Positions 44,857-51,682 of a DNA stretch of 51,682 nucleotides are shown here, in pieces (positions within the stretch are counted from its first letter, which is position 1; each line of letters begins with the position of its first letter). The stretch is from assembly GCA_964574335.1 (NCBI GenBank), contig CAZNNH010000026.1, forward strand, positions 1 through 51,682, written 5' to 3'. Source of the DNA: CAZNNH01 sp964574335. Its GTDB lineage: Bacteria; Acidobacteriota; Vicinamibacteria; Fen-336. The notes under the pieces were generated by a model. That model saw only the letters and a program-made list of their open reading frames with translations, ran no database searches and had not been told where the DNA came from. The translations under genes were made by a program, and so were the position numbers.

Positions 44857-45174
44857 CTCAGGGAAAGGATAGGCCGCGGCGCGGCGGAGCGCAAGGATTT
44901 CCTTGGCCGACGGCACGGACAGGGGAGTCGCAGTGCGAACGCCTTCCAGATCGGCGCCTGGACCGGGTCGCTGTCGTTGACGATCCTAGGAGGCCGCCGG
45001 ATCGGCTCGTGACCAGGCCCGTCTCGGCTGCGGGACGGAAGGGTCCCAGGAACGAACACGGGGTCGGTTCCAGGCGGCCACACGGATGCCACTTGCCACT
45101 GACAGCGAAGCAGTTCGGACTCGGCCAGCGACTGGCACGCTCCTTGGAAGCGAACCCGAGGGGGATTCTGCCCG
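44857..45174. other. Intergenic region between divergent PadR and ADOP genes
   Basis: About 318 bp between the divergent padR-ADOP unit and the rightward ADOP gene. No gene is visible. A perfect inverted repeat, CAAGG-attt-CCTTG, at 44892-44905 is a candidate operator for the PadR protein. I found no well-spaced -35/-10 pair. Confidence 0.4.
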
Positions 45175-47610
45175 ATGGGAGCTCTGGTAGCTGACCTCAG
45201 ATACGCGCTCCGGCTGCTGCGACGAAACCCGGGCTTCACGCTCGCGGCGACCCTCACGCTGGCGCTCGCGATCGGCGCCAACACCACCATGTTCAGCGTC
45301 GTGAACGCGACCCTCCTCCGGCGCCTTCCGTTCCCAGAGTCGGATCGACTGGTCCTCCTCTGGACGGGAACGACCAACGATCCCACGGATCTGGGCATCG
45401 TCTCCCTCCCCAACTTCACAGACTGGAGGGCGGAGAGCCGCTCCTTCGAGTCGATGGCCCTCTTCGACTCCGCGGGTCGCGGCTACAACCTCTCCAGCGG
45501 AGGCGAGCCGGAGCAGGTGTCCGGCGTCCGGGTGACCGCCAGCTTCTTTCGGGTGCTCGGAGTCCCGCCGCTGCTCGGACGCACGTTCCTGCCGGAGGAG
45601 GAGATGCCGGGGCGCGACCACGAGGTGGTGCTGAGCTACGGGCTCTGGGAGAGGCGCTACGGGGCCGACCGGTCCCTGATCGGCCGCCCGATCCGGATCG
45701 ACGACGAGTTCTTCACGGTCGTGGGGGTGATGCCACCGCGGTTCGAGTTCCAGTTCTGGAGCGGCCCGCGCCAGCTCTGGGTGCCGGCGGGTTACACGCC
45801 CGGGGACCACGATCGCGGCTCGCGGTCCTTCGTGGCTCTTGCCCGCCTCGCGCCGGGGACCACCCTCGAGGCCGCCCGGGCCGAGATGGACGGCATCGGG
45901 CAGCGTCTGGCGAGAGAGTACCCGGCCACCAACGCCGGCGGAACCGTCCGGGTCACGCCCATGGCCGACTATGGCCTGAACCGACTCCGCCCGACGCTCG
46001 TTGCCCTGCTGGCGGCAGTGGGCTTCGTGCTCCTGATCGGCTGCGCCAACGTCGCGAACCTGATGCTGGCCCGTACCTCCACGCGAACCAAGGAGATCGC
46101 GATCCGCCGCGCGCTGGGCGCGAGCCACGGCCGGATCTTGCGACAGCTCCTGACCGAGAGCGTCTTGCTCTCCGGGCTGGGAGGCCTCGGCGGCCTGCTG
46201 CTCGCAAACCTCGGTACGGCCGGTCTGCCCGGGCTGCTGCCCCGGAGCCTCCACTTCATCCCGCTCCGGCCCCTGGAGCGGGTCGAGGTCGACGGTCCGG
46301 TGCTTGCGTTCACGCTCGTCCTCTCCATGCTCGCCGGCCTCTTGTTTGGGCTGGCCCCCGCCCTGGGCTCTGCCCGCACGGATGTCGACCGGCCGCTCAA
46401 GGAGAGCGCACGCGGGTCGACCCAGGGCGGCCGGGGCCGGCTGCGGCACGTGCTGGTCGCGTCGGAGGTCGCCCTCACCCTGGTGACGCTCGCCGGGGCG
46501 GGCCTGATGATCGCGACCGTGGCTCACCTGCTCCACAACGACCCGGGACTCGACCCCAGGAACGTGCTCAAGCTGGAGATGTCGCTTCCGCAGGAGAACC
46601 TCTACTATGGGCCGCCGACTCACGAGGGGTTCTGCCAGAACCTCGCCGAGCAGGTGGGGAGCCTCCCCGGTGTCGTCTCGGTCAGCGGCGTCGCCCATCT
46701 GCCGCTGAGCGGTGGTGGCGCCGGACGCGCGTACTTCATCGAGGGGCGGCCCGATCCGGGACCCGAGAACGTTCCTGGGGCGGGCTACAGCGTGGTCTGC
46801 CCGGCCTACCTACGGACCATGGGAATCCCGCTCCTCGCGGGCCGGGAGTTCACCCAGACGGACCGGGTCGGCGCCCCGCAGGTCATCCTGGTAAACCAGG
46901 CGATGGCACGCCGCGACTGGCCGGGTGAGACCGCGCTGGGCAAGCGCATCCAGCTCGGCACCGAGGGCCCCTGGCTCACGGTCGTGGGAGTGTTCGGCAA
47001 CGTGCGTCACTACGGGCTCGACACGGAGGCCGAACCCTTCTTCCTCCGCCCCTACCCGCAGGCGGGCTGGCCGGTCATCCAGGTCGTGGTCCGAACTGCG
47101 GCGGACCCGGCCGGCTTCGTCGCGCCGGTCGTGCAGGCGCTCCGCGTGGTCGAGCCGGGGCGGCCCGTCTCGCATGTCAGGACGCTGGAGGACGTGGTCG
47201 CCGCCTCCGTCGGGCCCCGCCGCTTCTCGATGCTGCTGCTCGGCGCCTTTGGCGCCCTCGCTCTCGTGCTGGCTGCGGTGGGCATCACCGGCGTCGTTTC
47301 CTACTGCGTCGTCCAGCGCACGCAGGAGATCGGCATCCGCGTGGCCCTCGGCGCCCGGCCGCGGGATGTCCTCCAACTGGTGGTGGCCGGCAGCCTCGGC
47401 TGGGCGCTCGGGGGCATGGTAGTCGGTCTCGCGGCCGCCCTGGGCCTGCTGCGCGGCCTGAGCGACCAGCTCTACGGCGTCGGGCCCACGGATCCCCTGG
47501 TCCTCGCCGTCGTCTGCCTGCTGCTCGCGGCGGTGGCCGGCGCGGCCAGCTACCTTCCGGCCCGTCGGGCGGCTCGCCTGGACCCGGCGACGGCTCTCCG
47601 CTGCGAGTGA
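45175..47610 (+). CDS. ADOP-type ABC permease, rightward
   Basis: An 811-residue MacB/FtsX-type permease. The N-terminal helix (DLRYALRLLRRNPGFTLAATLTLALAIGANTTMFSVVNA, about residues 6-45) leads into two repeats of periplasmic MacB_PCD and FtsX domains: EIAIRRALGASHGRILRQLLTES (about 305) and QEIGIRVALGARPRDVLQLVV (about 720). It ends ARRAARLDPATALRCE. It lacks the longer prefix region of the leftward ADOP protein, so it is a shorter subtype. No ABC ATPase gene is adjacent. It is divergent from padR. Confidence 0.92.
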   Translation: MGALVADLRYALRLLRRNPGFTLAATLTLALAIGANTTMFSVVNATLLRRLPFPESDRLVLLWTGTTNDPTDLGIVSLPNFTDWRAESRSFESMALFDSAGRGYNLSSGGEPEQVSGVRVTASFFRVLGVPPLLGRTFLPEEEMPGRDHEVVLSYGLWERRYGADRSLIGRPIRIDDEFFTVVGVMPPRFEFQFWSGPRQLWVPAGYTPGDHDRGSRSFVALARLAPGTTLEAARAEMDGIGQRLAREYPATNAGGTVRVTPMADYGLNRLRPTLVALLAAVGFVLLIGCANVANLMLARTSTRTKEIAIRRALGASHGRILRQLLTESVLLSGLGGLGGLLLANLGTAGLPGLLPRSLHFIPLRPLERVEVDGPVLAFTLVLSMLAGLLFGLAPALGSARTDVDRPLKESARGSTQGGRGRLRHVLVASEVALTLVTLAGAGLMIATVAHLLHNDPGLDPRNVLKLEMSLPQENLYYGPPTHEGFCQNLAEQVGSLPGVVSVSGVAHLPLSGGGAGRAYFIEGRPDPGPENVPGAGYSVVCPAYLRTMGIPLLAGREFTQTDRVGAPQVILVNQAMARRDWPGETALGKRIQLGTEGPWLTVVGVFGNVRHYGLDTEAEPFFLRPYPQAGWPVIQVVVRTAADPAGFVAPVVQALRVVEPGRPVSHVRTLEDVVAASVGPRRFSMLLLGAFGALALVLAAVGITGVVSYCVVQRTQEIGIRVALGARPRDVLQLVVAGSLGWALGGMVVGLAAALGLLRGLSDQLYGVGPTDPLVLAVVCLLLAAVAGAASYLPARRAARLDPATALRCE

Positions 47611-47620
47611 GGAGCCTCGC

Positions 47621-47670
47621 TTCGTTCCCCAGAAGGACCGTTCATTCCCTAGATCGACCGTCTGTTCCCA
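47621..47670. repeat. 20-bp tandem repeat after ADOP gene
   Basis: Two and a half units of about 20 bp: TTCGTTCCCCAGAAGGACCG, TTCATTCCCTAGATCGACCG and the start of a third (TCTGTTCCCA). The first two agree at 16 of 20 positions. It lies 11 bp past the ADOP stop and before the SUFU-domain gene; the 20-bp period (about two helical turns) fits a binding-site array. Confidence 0.45.
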
Positions 47671-47845
47671 TCACTGGGAGTCGAATGACGAGGCTCGCTC
47701 ACCGGGCAGGAGCAACCGGTGAATGCTAGGCTGTGCGCCATACAATGGGAGAGCCGTCTGCAGAAGGCCCTGGGATTCCGCACGTCCAACTCGAGCGACA
47801 GGCGGTGATCCTCAGGCCACCGCCAGACGCGAGGTTCGATTCGCC

Positions 47846-48937
47846 GTGAGCCATGCAGACGTCGTGCTCGCCAGCATTTCGCCCAACGGGAACGTTGAGG
47901 CGTGCGTCGAGCAGGACGAACGCGTCGCCCATTTCTACCTTAGCGGCGCCCCCGGCACCCAGTTCGGCGTGCGCAGCTGTTGGGTCAGGAACCTCAAACC
48001 GGCGCCCGACACCCTCGACATGGCCAGCATGCGCGCCGGGATTGCGCCCATGATGCCGGCACAGCATTGTGCTCACCCGGACGGGGCGTCTCCACTATCG
48101 GAGTCCGATCTCGAGATCGTCTGGCTCGAGGAGGGAGATGCTGCTGCGTTGCTCGAGCGGGGGGAGATCCTGGCCGTCATCCCCTGCTGGAGCGGCGAGA
48201 GTGGCTTCCACGGATACGCAAGAGACTGTGGTGGAGAGGCACCGCTGAGTTGGGAGCTGGCACAGGACAACGTCCTCCGCGAACGAGTGGCAAGGGCACG
48301 AGAGTTATGGGCCTCCTGGGACAGCGAGCCACATCCCTGGAAGGGGGTTCAACAAGGGGGTTGTGCGGCCGTTGCGAGGCAGCTGGGCAAAGAGGACAAG
48401 TACTACGCGATCGACGGCGGCTCGTGGCCCCCGAAGGCGCTGCTTCGGGTCCCAATCGCGGAGGGTTCCGTCTTGGTCACAGTCGGTGTCTGCCTGCGGC
48501 CGCAGCCGCGAGTGGAGATGCACACCGAGGATCCCGCTCCGTACCGCAGGATCGAGCTCGGGCTGTGTCTCTCCCCGGGCACTCCGGAGGCCGCGCTCGG
48601 GGAGGCTGCTGCGTATGTCAGTGGCCAGTCAGGCTACCCCTGGAATCACTTCACCTGGCTCGGGCCTGGACACACCATGCCCTGTGATATGTTCTCGCGA
48701 TCCTCCCACCTGCCTCAGTTCTCGGCTGTGCTGTTCGTGAGGGACAGGCTGGACACACCGAGCCTCGCGATCCCGCGTTTCCGGGGTGATCCGGTTCACG
48801 TGCTGTGGATGTTGGCCATCACCGAACGGGAACGGCAGTACGCGGTCGACCACGGCAGCGAGGTGCTCCTGGCCCAGATGGAGCGAGAAGGTGTCAACTG
48901 GGTTTCCGGTCCGCGCGACGAACTGCGCCTGGAATAG
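47846..48937 (+). CDS. Suppressor-of-fused (SUFU) domain protein
   Basis: A 363-residue protein. GTG 47846 is chosen because GAGGTT lies about 10 nt upstream and the domain pattern begins right after. The N-terminal part is VLASISPNGNVEACVEQDERVAHFYLSG (about residues 5-32), an immunity/SUFU-like beta segment. The C-terminal half is a SUFU-type domain ending DPVHVLWMLAITERERQYAVDHGSEVLL (about 315-342). In bacteria SUFU domains are mostly known as predicted immunity proteins against polymorphic toxins. No toxin gene is adjacent. The frame is open further upstream to 47723. Confidence 0.7.
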   Translation: MSHADVVLASISPNGNVEACVEQDERVAHFYLSGAPGTQFGVRSCWVRNLKPAPDTLDMASMRAGIAPMMPAQHCAHPDGASPLSESDLEIVWLEEGDAAALLERGEILAVIPCWSGESGFHGYARDCGGEAPLSWELAQDNVLRERVARARELWASWDSEPHPWKGVQQGGCAAVARQLGKEDKYYAIDGGSWPPKALLRVPIAEGSVLVTVGVCLRPQPRVEMHTEDPAPYRRIELGLCLSPGTPEAALGEAAAYVSGQSGYPWNHFTWLGPGHTMPCDMFSRSSHLPQFSAVLFVRDRLDTPSLAIPRFRGDPVHVLWMLAITERERQYAVDHGSEVLLAQMEREGVNWVSGPRDELRLE

Positions 48938-48978
48938 CCCTGGCGGGGCCGGCCAGCATCGGCAGCGCCTGGCGAGAT

Positions 48979-49548
48979 CTACTTGGCCCGCTCCACGAAG
49001 TGGCCGTCGCGGGTGTCGACCCGGATCCGCTCGCCGGCCTCGACGTAGGGGGGCACCTGGACCTGCAGGCCGGTCTCCAGGGTGGCGGGCTTGAGCTGGG
49101 CCTGGGCGGTGGCGCCCTTGATGGCCGGGGCGGTCTCCTGGACCGTCAGATCCACGGTCAGCGGCAGGTTGAGGGCGATCACCCGCTCCTGGAACACCAC
49201 CGTCCGCAGCTCGAGGTTGTCCAGCATGTAGCCGGCGGCGTCGCCGACCTGGCTGGCGTCCAGCGTCATCTGCTCGTAGCTGCCCAGGTCCATGAAGACG
49301 AACTCGTCGCCCTGGCGGTAGAGGAACTGGGCGGCCCGGGTCTCGACGTCGGCCGTGGTCACGGTCTCGCCGCCGCGCCAGGTGCGAGCCAAGCCCTGCC
49401 CCGTGCGCAGGTTCTTGAGCTTGCCCTTGATCAGCAGGCTGGCCCCCCGCGCCGAGGGCGTCTGGCTGAGCACCTCGCTCACCTGCCACGGGTCCCCGTC
49501 GATCTCGAGGATGTCCCCGCGCTTCAGCTCCGTGACGTTGACGACCAT
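48979..49548 (-). CDS. efpL-like: Elongation factor P, EfpL/YeiP-like
   Basis: A 189-residue EF-P paralogue with the three usual domains (KOW/OB/C-terminal), ending YVEAGERIRVDTRDGHFVERAK. GGAGGT lies a few bases before ATG 49548. The tip of domain I reads TPSARGAS, with Arg34 in place of the modified Lys of canonical EF-P, and the loop is one residue longer; this matches YeiP (EfpL), which reads SPTARGA there. Such factors help ribosomes pass Pro-rich or other stall sites without beta-lysylation. Whether a canonical EF-P is present elsewhere in the genome cannot be seen. Confidence 0.85.
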   Translation of the reverse strand: MVVNVTELKRGDILEIDGDPWQVSEVLSQTPSARGASLLIKGKLKNLRTGQGLARTWRGGETVTTADVETRAAQFLYRQGDEFVFMDLGSYEQMTLDASQVGDAAGYMLDNLELRTVVFQERVIALNLPLTVDLTVQETAPAIKGATAQAQLKPATLETGLQVQVPPYVEAGERIRVDTRDGHFVERAK

Positions 49549-49690
49549 CCCACCTCCCCGAGGCCCGCCCAGCCGGTGGCCCCACAGCGCCCGATCATAG
49601 CTTCCGGAGCTCGGTCACGTCCCCGGCCTCGACAAGCAGCCCCTGTCGGCACGGACCGAGGTCACCTCTCGTTCCGCCGCCGGTCCTGCG

Positions 49691-49725
49691 TTGACGGGTT
49701 GCTCCGTGCAATGTATATGTACATC
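49691..49725 (+). promoter_or_regulatory. VapB promoter with palindromic operator
   Basis: TTGACG (49691-49696) and TATATG (49714-49719) are separated by exactly 17 bp. The expected +1, about 7 nt past the -10, coincides with ATG 49726, so the transcript would be leaderless; no Shine-Dalgarno is seen. An inverted repeat ATGTA-tatg-TACAT (49711-49724) covers the -10 and is a likely VapB operator. Confidence 0.55.
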
Positions 49726-49977
49726 ATGAATCGGACCCAGATCTACCTCAGTGACGCGGAGGCCAAGGCGCTCGAGCGGGAAGCGCGCAAGAGCGGCCGG
49801 ACGAAGTCGCGGCTGATCCGCGACGCCATCGACCGCGTGTACCTGGGGGGGAGAGGCACCTCGGAGCTCGTGCGCGGGCTCGAGGTCTCGGCCGGCGCAT
49901 GGACGAGGCGCGAGGACGGCGCCGCGTACGTCGAGGGCATCCGCACCGGGCGTCTGTCGCGCATCCACTCTGACTGA
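49726..49977 (+). CDS. Ribbon-helix-helix antitoxin (VapB-like)
   Basis: An 83-residue RHH antitoxin: MNRTQIYLSDAEAKALERE (strand, then helix), SGRTKSRLIRDAIDRVYLG (second helix), and a C-terminal tail (about 45-83) for toxin binding. The start at 49726 fits the RHH fold; an in-frame ATG at 49711 would add five residues and overlap the operator. The toxin gene starts 4 bp after its stop. Confidence 0.88.
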   Translation: MNRTQIYLSDAEAKALEREARKSGRTKSRLIRDAIDRVYLGGRGTSELVRGLEVSAGAWTRREDGAAYVEGIRTGRLSRIHSD

Positions 49978-49981
49978 TCGG

Positions 49982-50365
49982 ATGAGGCTGCTGGTCGACA
50001 CGTCGGTCGCCATCGACCACCTGCGCGGAGATCCCCGAGCCATGGAGCTGCTCGAGACCTCGGTCCGTGCCGGCCACGAGCTCTGGAGCGCCACGGTCGT
50101 GAGGACGGAGGTGCGGGCCGGGATGCGCAAGGGAGAGGAGCGTGCCACGGGGGCGTTCCTCGAGGTTCTGAGGTGGCAGGACGTCACCGTGGAGATCGCC
50201 GATCGCGCCGGCGACCTCGCCCGGCGCTACCTGAAGTCCCACCCCGGGGTGGACACGGTCGACTACGTCATCGCCGCCACGACCGAGGCGCTCGACGCTC
50301 GTCTCTTGACCCTCAACACCCGGCACTTTCCGATGTTCGCCGACCTCGCTCCCGCGTACGAGTAG
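49982..50365 (+). CDS. VapC-family PIN toxin
   Basis: A 127-residue PIN-domain ribonuclease. Active-site acidic residues are Asp6 (LLVDTSVAIDHL), Glu43 (VVRTEVRAG) and the Asp pair in VDTVDYVIAAT (about 91-94). The fourth position carries Asn in LNTRHFPMF, which is common in VapC. ATG 49982 follows the RHH antitoxin by 4 bp, forming a VapBC operon. Confidence 0.9.
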   Translation: MRLLVDTSVAIDHLRGDPRAMELLETSVRAGHELWSATVVRTEVRAGMRKGEERATGAFLEVLRWQDVTVEIADRAGDLARRYLKSHPGVDTVDYVIAATTEALDARLLTLNTRHFPMFADLAPAYE

Positions 50366-50384
50366 GGGGGCGTCTCACGGCCCT

Positions 50385-50933
50385 TCAGGGCGCGGTCACG
50401 TCCCCGACCTCGGCGAGCCGCCCCTCGACGGCACGGATCGCTCTCGCCTCCCGCTCGGCCCAGGGGCCGGTGACGTCGACCACCCGGGCGCCGATCGCCT
50501 CGAGGGCCCGGGCGAACCGGCCGTGCATCTGCTCGCGAATGCCGGCCGCGTCCCGCGTGAGCCCGTCCGCGACCCAGGGGACGTCGGGGTGGCAGAGCAG
50601 GTAGAGGTCGGCGCGACGGTCGCGGGCCGCCTGCTCGATCCAGTCGGGACAGCCACCGTAGTAGTGGCGGGCGTAGACCCACGTGGAGACCAGGTCGGTG
50701 TCGTGGACCACCAGGCCGGTCATCGCCTCGGAGCGCACCCGGTCCTCGAGGGCGATCTGGCCGCGGGCGATGGGCTCCACGTCGCCGGCGTCGAGGGGCA
50801 CCGGCTTGGCCTCCTGGTGGGCGCGGGCGTACTCGGCCGACCAGGGGGCCCCGAGCCGCGCGGCGAGATGCTCCGCCAGCGTGGTCTTGCCCGTGCACTC
50901 GGATCCGGTCACCACCACCCGAACCGGCTTCAT
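50385..50933 (-). CDS. NadR-type nicotinamide riboside kinase domain protein
   Basis: A 182-residue P-loop kinase resembling the C-terminal ribosylnicotinamide kinase domain of NadR (AAA_28). Walker A is GSECTGKTTL (residues 10-19), and the segment LVVHDTDLVSTWVYARHYYGG is typical. There is no NMN adenylyltransferase or HTH domain, so it is a stand-alone kinase. It phosphorylates nicotinamide riboside to NMN. The start overlaps the pnuC stop by 4 bp (ATGA). A longer open frame upstream is not used. Confidence 0.88.
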   Translation of the reverse strand: MKPVRVVVTGSECTGKTTLAEHLAARLGAPWSAEYARAHQEAKPVPLDAGDVEPIARGQIALEDRVRSEAMTGLVVHDTDLVSTWVYARHYYGGCPDWIEQAARDRRADLYLLCHPDVPWVADGLTRDAAGIREQMHGRFARALEAIGARVVDVTGPWAEREARAIRAVEGRLAEVGDVTAP

Positions 50934-51496
50934 GCCGTCGCCGACTTCAAGCTGCGGGTCCACTCCCGCAGGCCCAGCACCGCCAGGCCCAGGAACACCG
51001 CGTACAGGAAGGCGGTGGGCAGCAGGCCCTTGAAGGCGTACATCCCCACGTAGACCACGTCCACCACGATCCAGACCAGCCAGGTCTCCAACCACTTGCG
51101 CGTCTGCATCCACTGGGCCACCAGGCTGAAGGAGGCCAGAGTGGAATCGAGGAACGGGAGCGAGGCGTCGGTGTGGCGCGCCAGGACGAGGCCCAGCCCG
51201 GCGCCGAACAGCGCGCCGCCCAGGGCGAAGCCGAGACGGACCCGCGGGGGGGTGAGCGACACCCGCAGCTCCCCGTGGTCCTGGCCGCCGTGGAGCCAGG
51301 CGTACCAGCCGTAGAGGCAGGCCCCCACGTAGACCACCTGCAGCGCCATGTCGGCGTAGAGCCGGGCCTGGGCGAAGACGACGATGAACAGGCCCACGTT
51401 GACCAGCCCGGTGGGCCAGCACCAGACGTTCTCGCGCGTCGTCAGCCAGACCGACAGCACGCCGAAGGCGACGCCCACGACCTCGTAGGGGTTCAT
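50930..51496 (-). CDS. pnuC: Nicotinamide riboside transporter PnuC
   Basis: A 188-residue PnuC with about seven helices. Signatures: ENVWCWPTGLVNVGLF (about residues 22-37), CLYGWYAWLHGG (about 60-71) and LVAQWMQTRKWLETWLVWIVVDVVYVGMYAFKG (about 130-160). PnuC facilitates diffusion of nicotinamide riboside, which is trapped by phosphorylation by the coupled NadR-type kinase. The leader (51497-51655) contains two tandem structured repeats. Confidence 0.95.
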   Translation of the reverse strand: MNPYEVVGVAFGVLSVWLTTRENVWCWPTGLVNVGLFIVVFAQARLYADMALQVVYVGACLYGWYAWLHGGQDHGELRVSLTPPRVRLGFALGGALFGAGLGLVLARHTDASLPFLDSTLASFSLVAQWMQTRKWLETWLVWIVVDVVYVGMYAFKGLLPTAFLYAVFLGLAVLGLREWTRSLKSATA

Positions 51497-51525
51497 GAGG
51501 AGCTGACCCGTCCGGGTCCAGGGGA

Positions 51526-51578
51526 TCGGGGGGCGGGAGCCCCTTGCTTGATAGCGGCGCCCAGATTCACTTCGGGCG
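51526..51578. repeat. Tandem leader repeat, copy A
   Basis: 53-nt copy, with 72-bp spacing to copy B (47 of 53 positions identical). In the pnuC sense strand each unit can form a C/G-rich hairpin from CGCCCGAA and UCUGGGCG, a short GC-UAUCAA-GC element and a GGGGC-UCCC-GCCCC hairpin. It sits 30 bp before the pnuC ATG. Confidence 0.75.
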
Positions 51579-51597
51579 ACGGGTTCGTGTCCGGGGG

Positions 51598-51650
51598 TCG
51601 GGGGGCGGGAGCCCCCCGCTTGATAGCGGCGACCGAATTCATTTCGGGCG
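51598..51650. repeat. Tandem leader repeat, copy B
   Basis: Second copy of the unit. Here the first hairpin in the pnuC sense is GGCGCCCGAA-AUGA-AUUCGGUCGCC, with changes on both sides of the stem relative to copy A that keep or swap pairings. It lies 5 bp downstream of the upstream gene's stop. Confidence 0.75.
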
Positions 51651-51655
51651 CCGCG

Positions 51656-51682
51656 TCAGAACCGGAGGTCCAGCGTGGCCAC
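51656..51682 (-). CDS. C-terminal end of probable outer-membrane receptor (partial)
   Basis: The last 8 codons (VATLDLRF, then TGA) of a gene running off the window edge. A terminal Phe after alternating hydrophobic residues is typical of the C-terminal beta-strand of outer-membrane barrels such as TonB-dependent receptors. With pnuC and the kinase downstream, a nicotinamide riboside receptor is plausible. Inference from eight residues only. Confidence 0.4.
   Translation of the reverse strand: MATLDLRF

Noticed and set aside
47742..47747. TACAAT before the SUFU-domain gene, similar to the box before moxR
   Set aside because: It lies about 100 bp from the likely start, and no -35 box is found at a proper distance; probably a chance match.
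51497..51655. Calling the pnuC leader a known NAD+-I riboswitch
   Set aside because: The two-unit layout fits, but the unpaired bases I remember of that motif are not clearly present, so it is listed only as a candidate.
1..51682. tRNA, rRNA, CRISPR or prophage genes
   Set aside because: None seen: no CCA-ending cloverleaf, no regular spaced repeats beyond those listed and no phage structural or integrase gene. A dedicated tRNAscan-SE/Infernal run could still find a small RNA.

Overview
The window is a high-GC, gene-dense bacterial chromosome segment on a scaffold with one 100-N assembly gap at 38432-38531. It most likely comes from an Acidobacteriota-like genome. The evidence is three large duplicated 'orphan' MacB/FtsX permeases of the ADOP type (one a decaying remnant, one beside a PadR regulator), secreted M14 carboxypeptidases with calcium-loop-like insertions, lipoprotein signal peptides, a two-component propeller receptor and frequent GTG/TTG starts. 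The phylum assignment is inference. I see no rRNA, tRNA, CRISPR array, prophage or complete insertion sequence.

Layout. 345-3757: MoxR ATPase, DUF58 protein and DUF4129 membrane protein in one operon. 3875-8919: a sulfatase-superfamily lipoprotein, a DUF2141 protein, a predicted outer-membrane protein with an HELGH motif, and a secreted orphan. 8935-15640: a NarL-type response regulator, its histidine kinase, and a 1345-residue chemoreceptor with a beta-propeller/Y_Y_Y sensor. 15767-23294: an MFS exporter, then five genes overlapping by 1-4 bp (glycoside hydrolase-like, GNAT, polysaccharide deacetylase, methyltransferase, GT4), which looks like a glycan-modification unit. 23474-29871: a PD40 protein, a small orphan pair, an SDR-fold protein lacking catalytic residues, a lipoprotein, an Atg22-like MFS protein and a FAD-dependent oxidoreductase lipoprotein. 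29989-37850: a GT-C-like membrane protein, a translationally coupled M14 pair in which one member has lost its zinc ligands, a sugar porter and an HXXEE protein. 37906-40848: a small gene pair broken by the gap, an ADOP remnant and a Phd/PIN toxin-antitoxin pair. 40914-47610: a PEP mutase/isocitrate lyase-like enzyme, PadR and two ADOP permeases. 47846-51682: a SUFU-domain protein, an EfpL/YeiP-like elongation factor P, a VapBC pair, and a likely nicotinamide riboside uptake/salvage operon (kinase, PnuC, and the last codons of a probable outer-membrane receptor).

The signals I find most worth following are: (1) the tandem 53-nt structured repeats in the pnuC leader, (2) the active/pseudo M14 carboxypeptidase pair, (3) the tightly coupled five-gene glycan operon, (4) the propeller-Y_Y_Y-PAS-MCP receptor, and (5) a ~52-nt genome-repeat hairpin seen three times. 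Two toxin-antitoxin operons also share an apparently leaderless start with operator-like repeats directly upstream.
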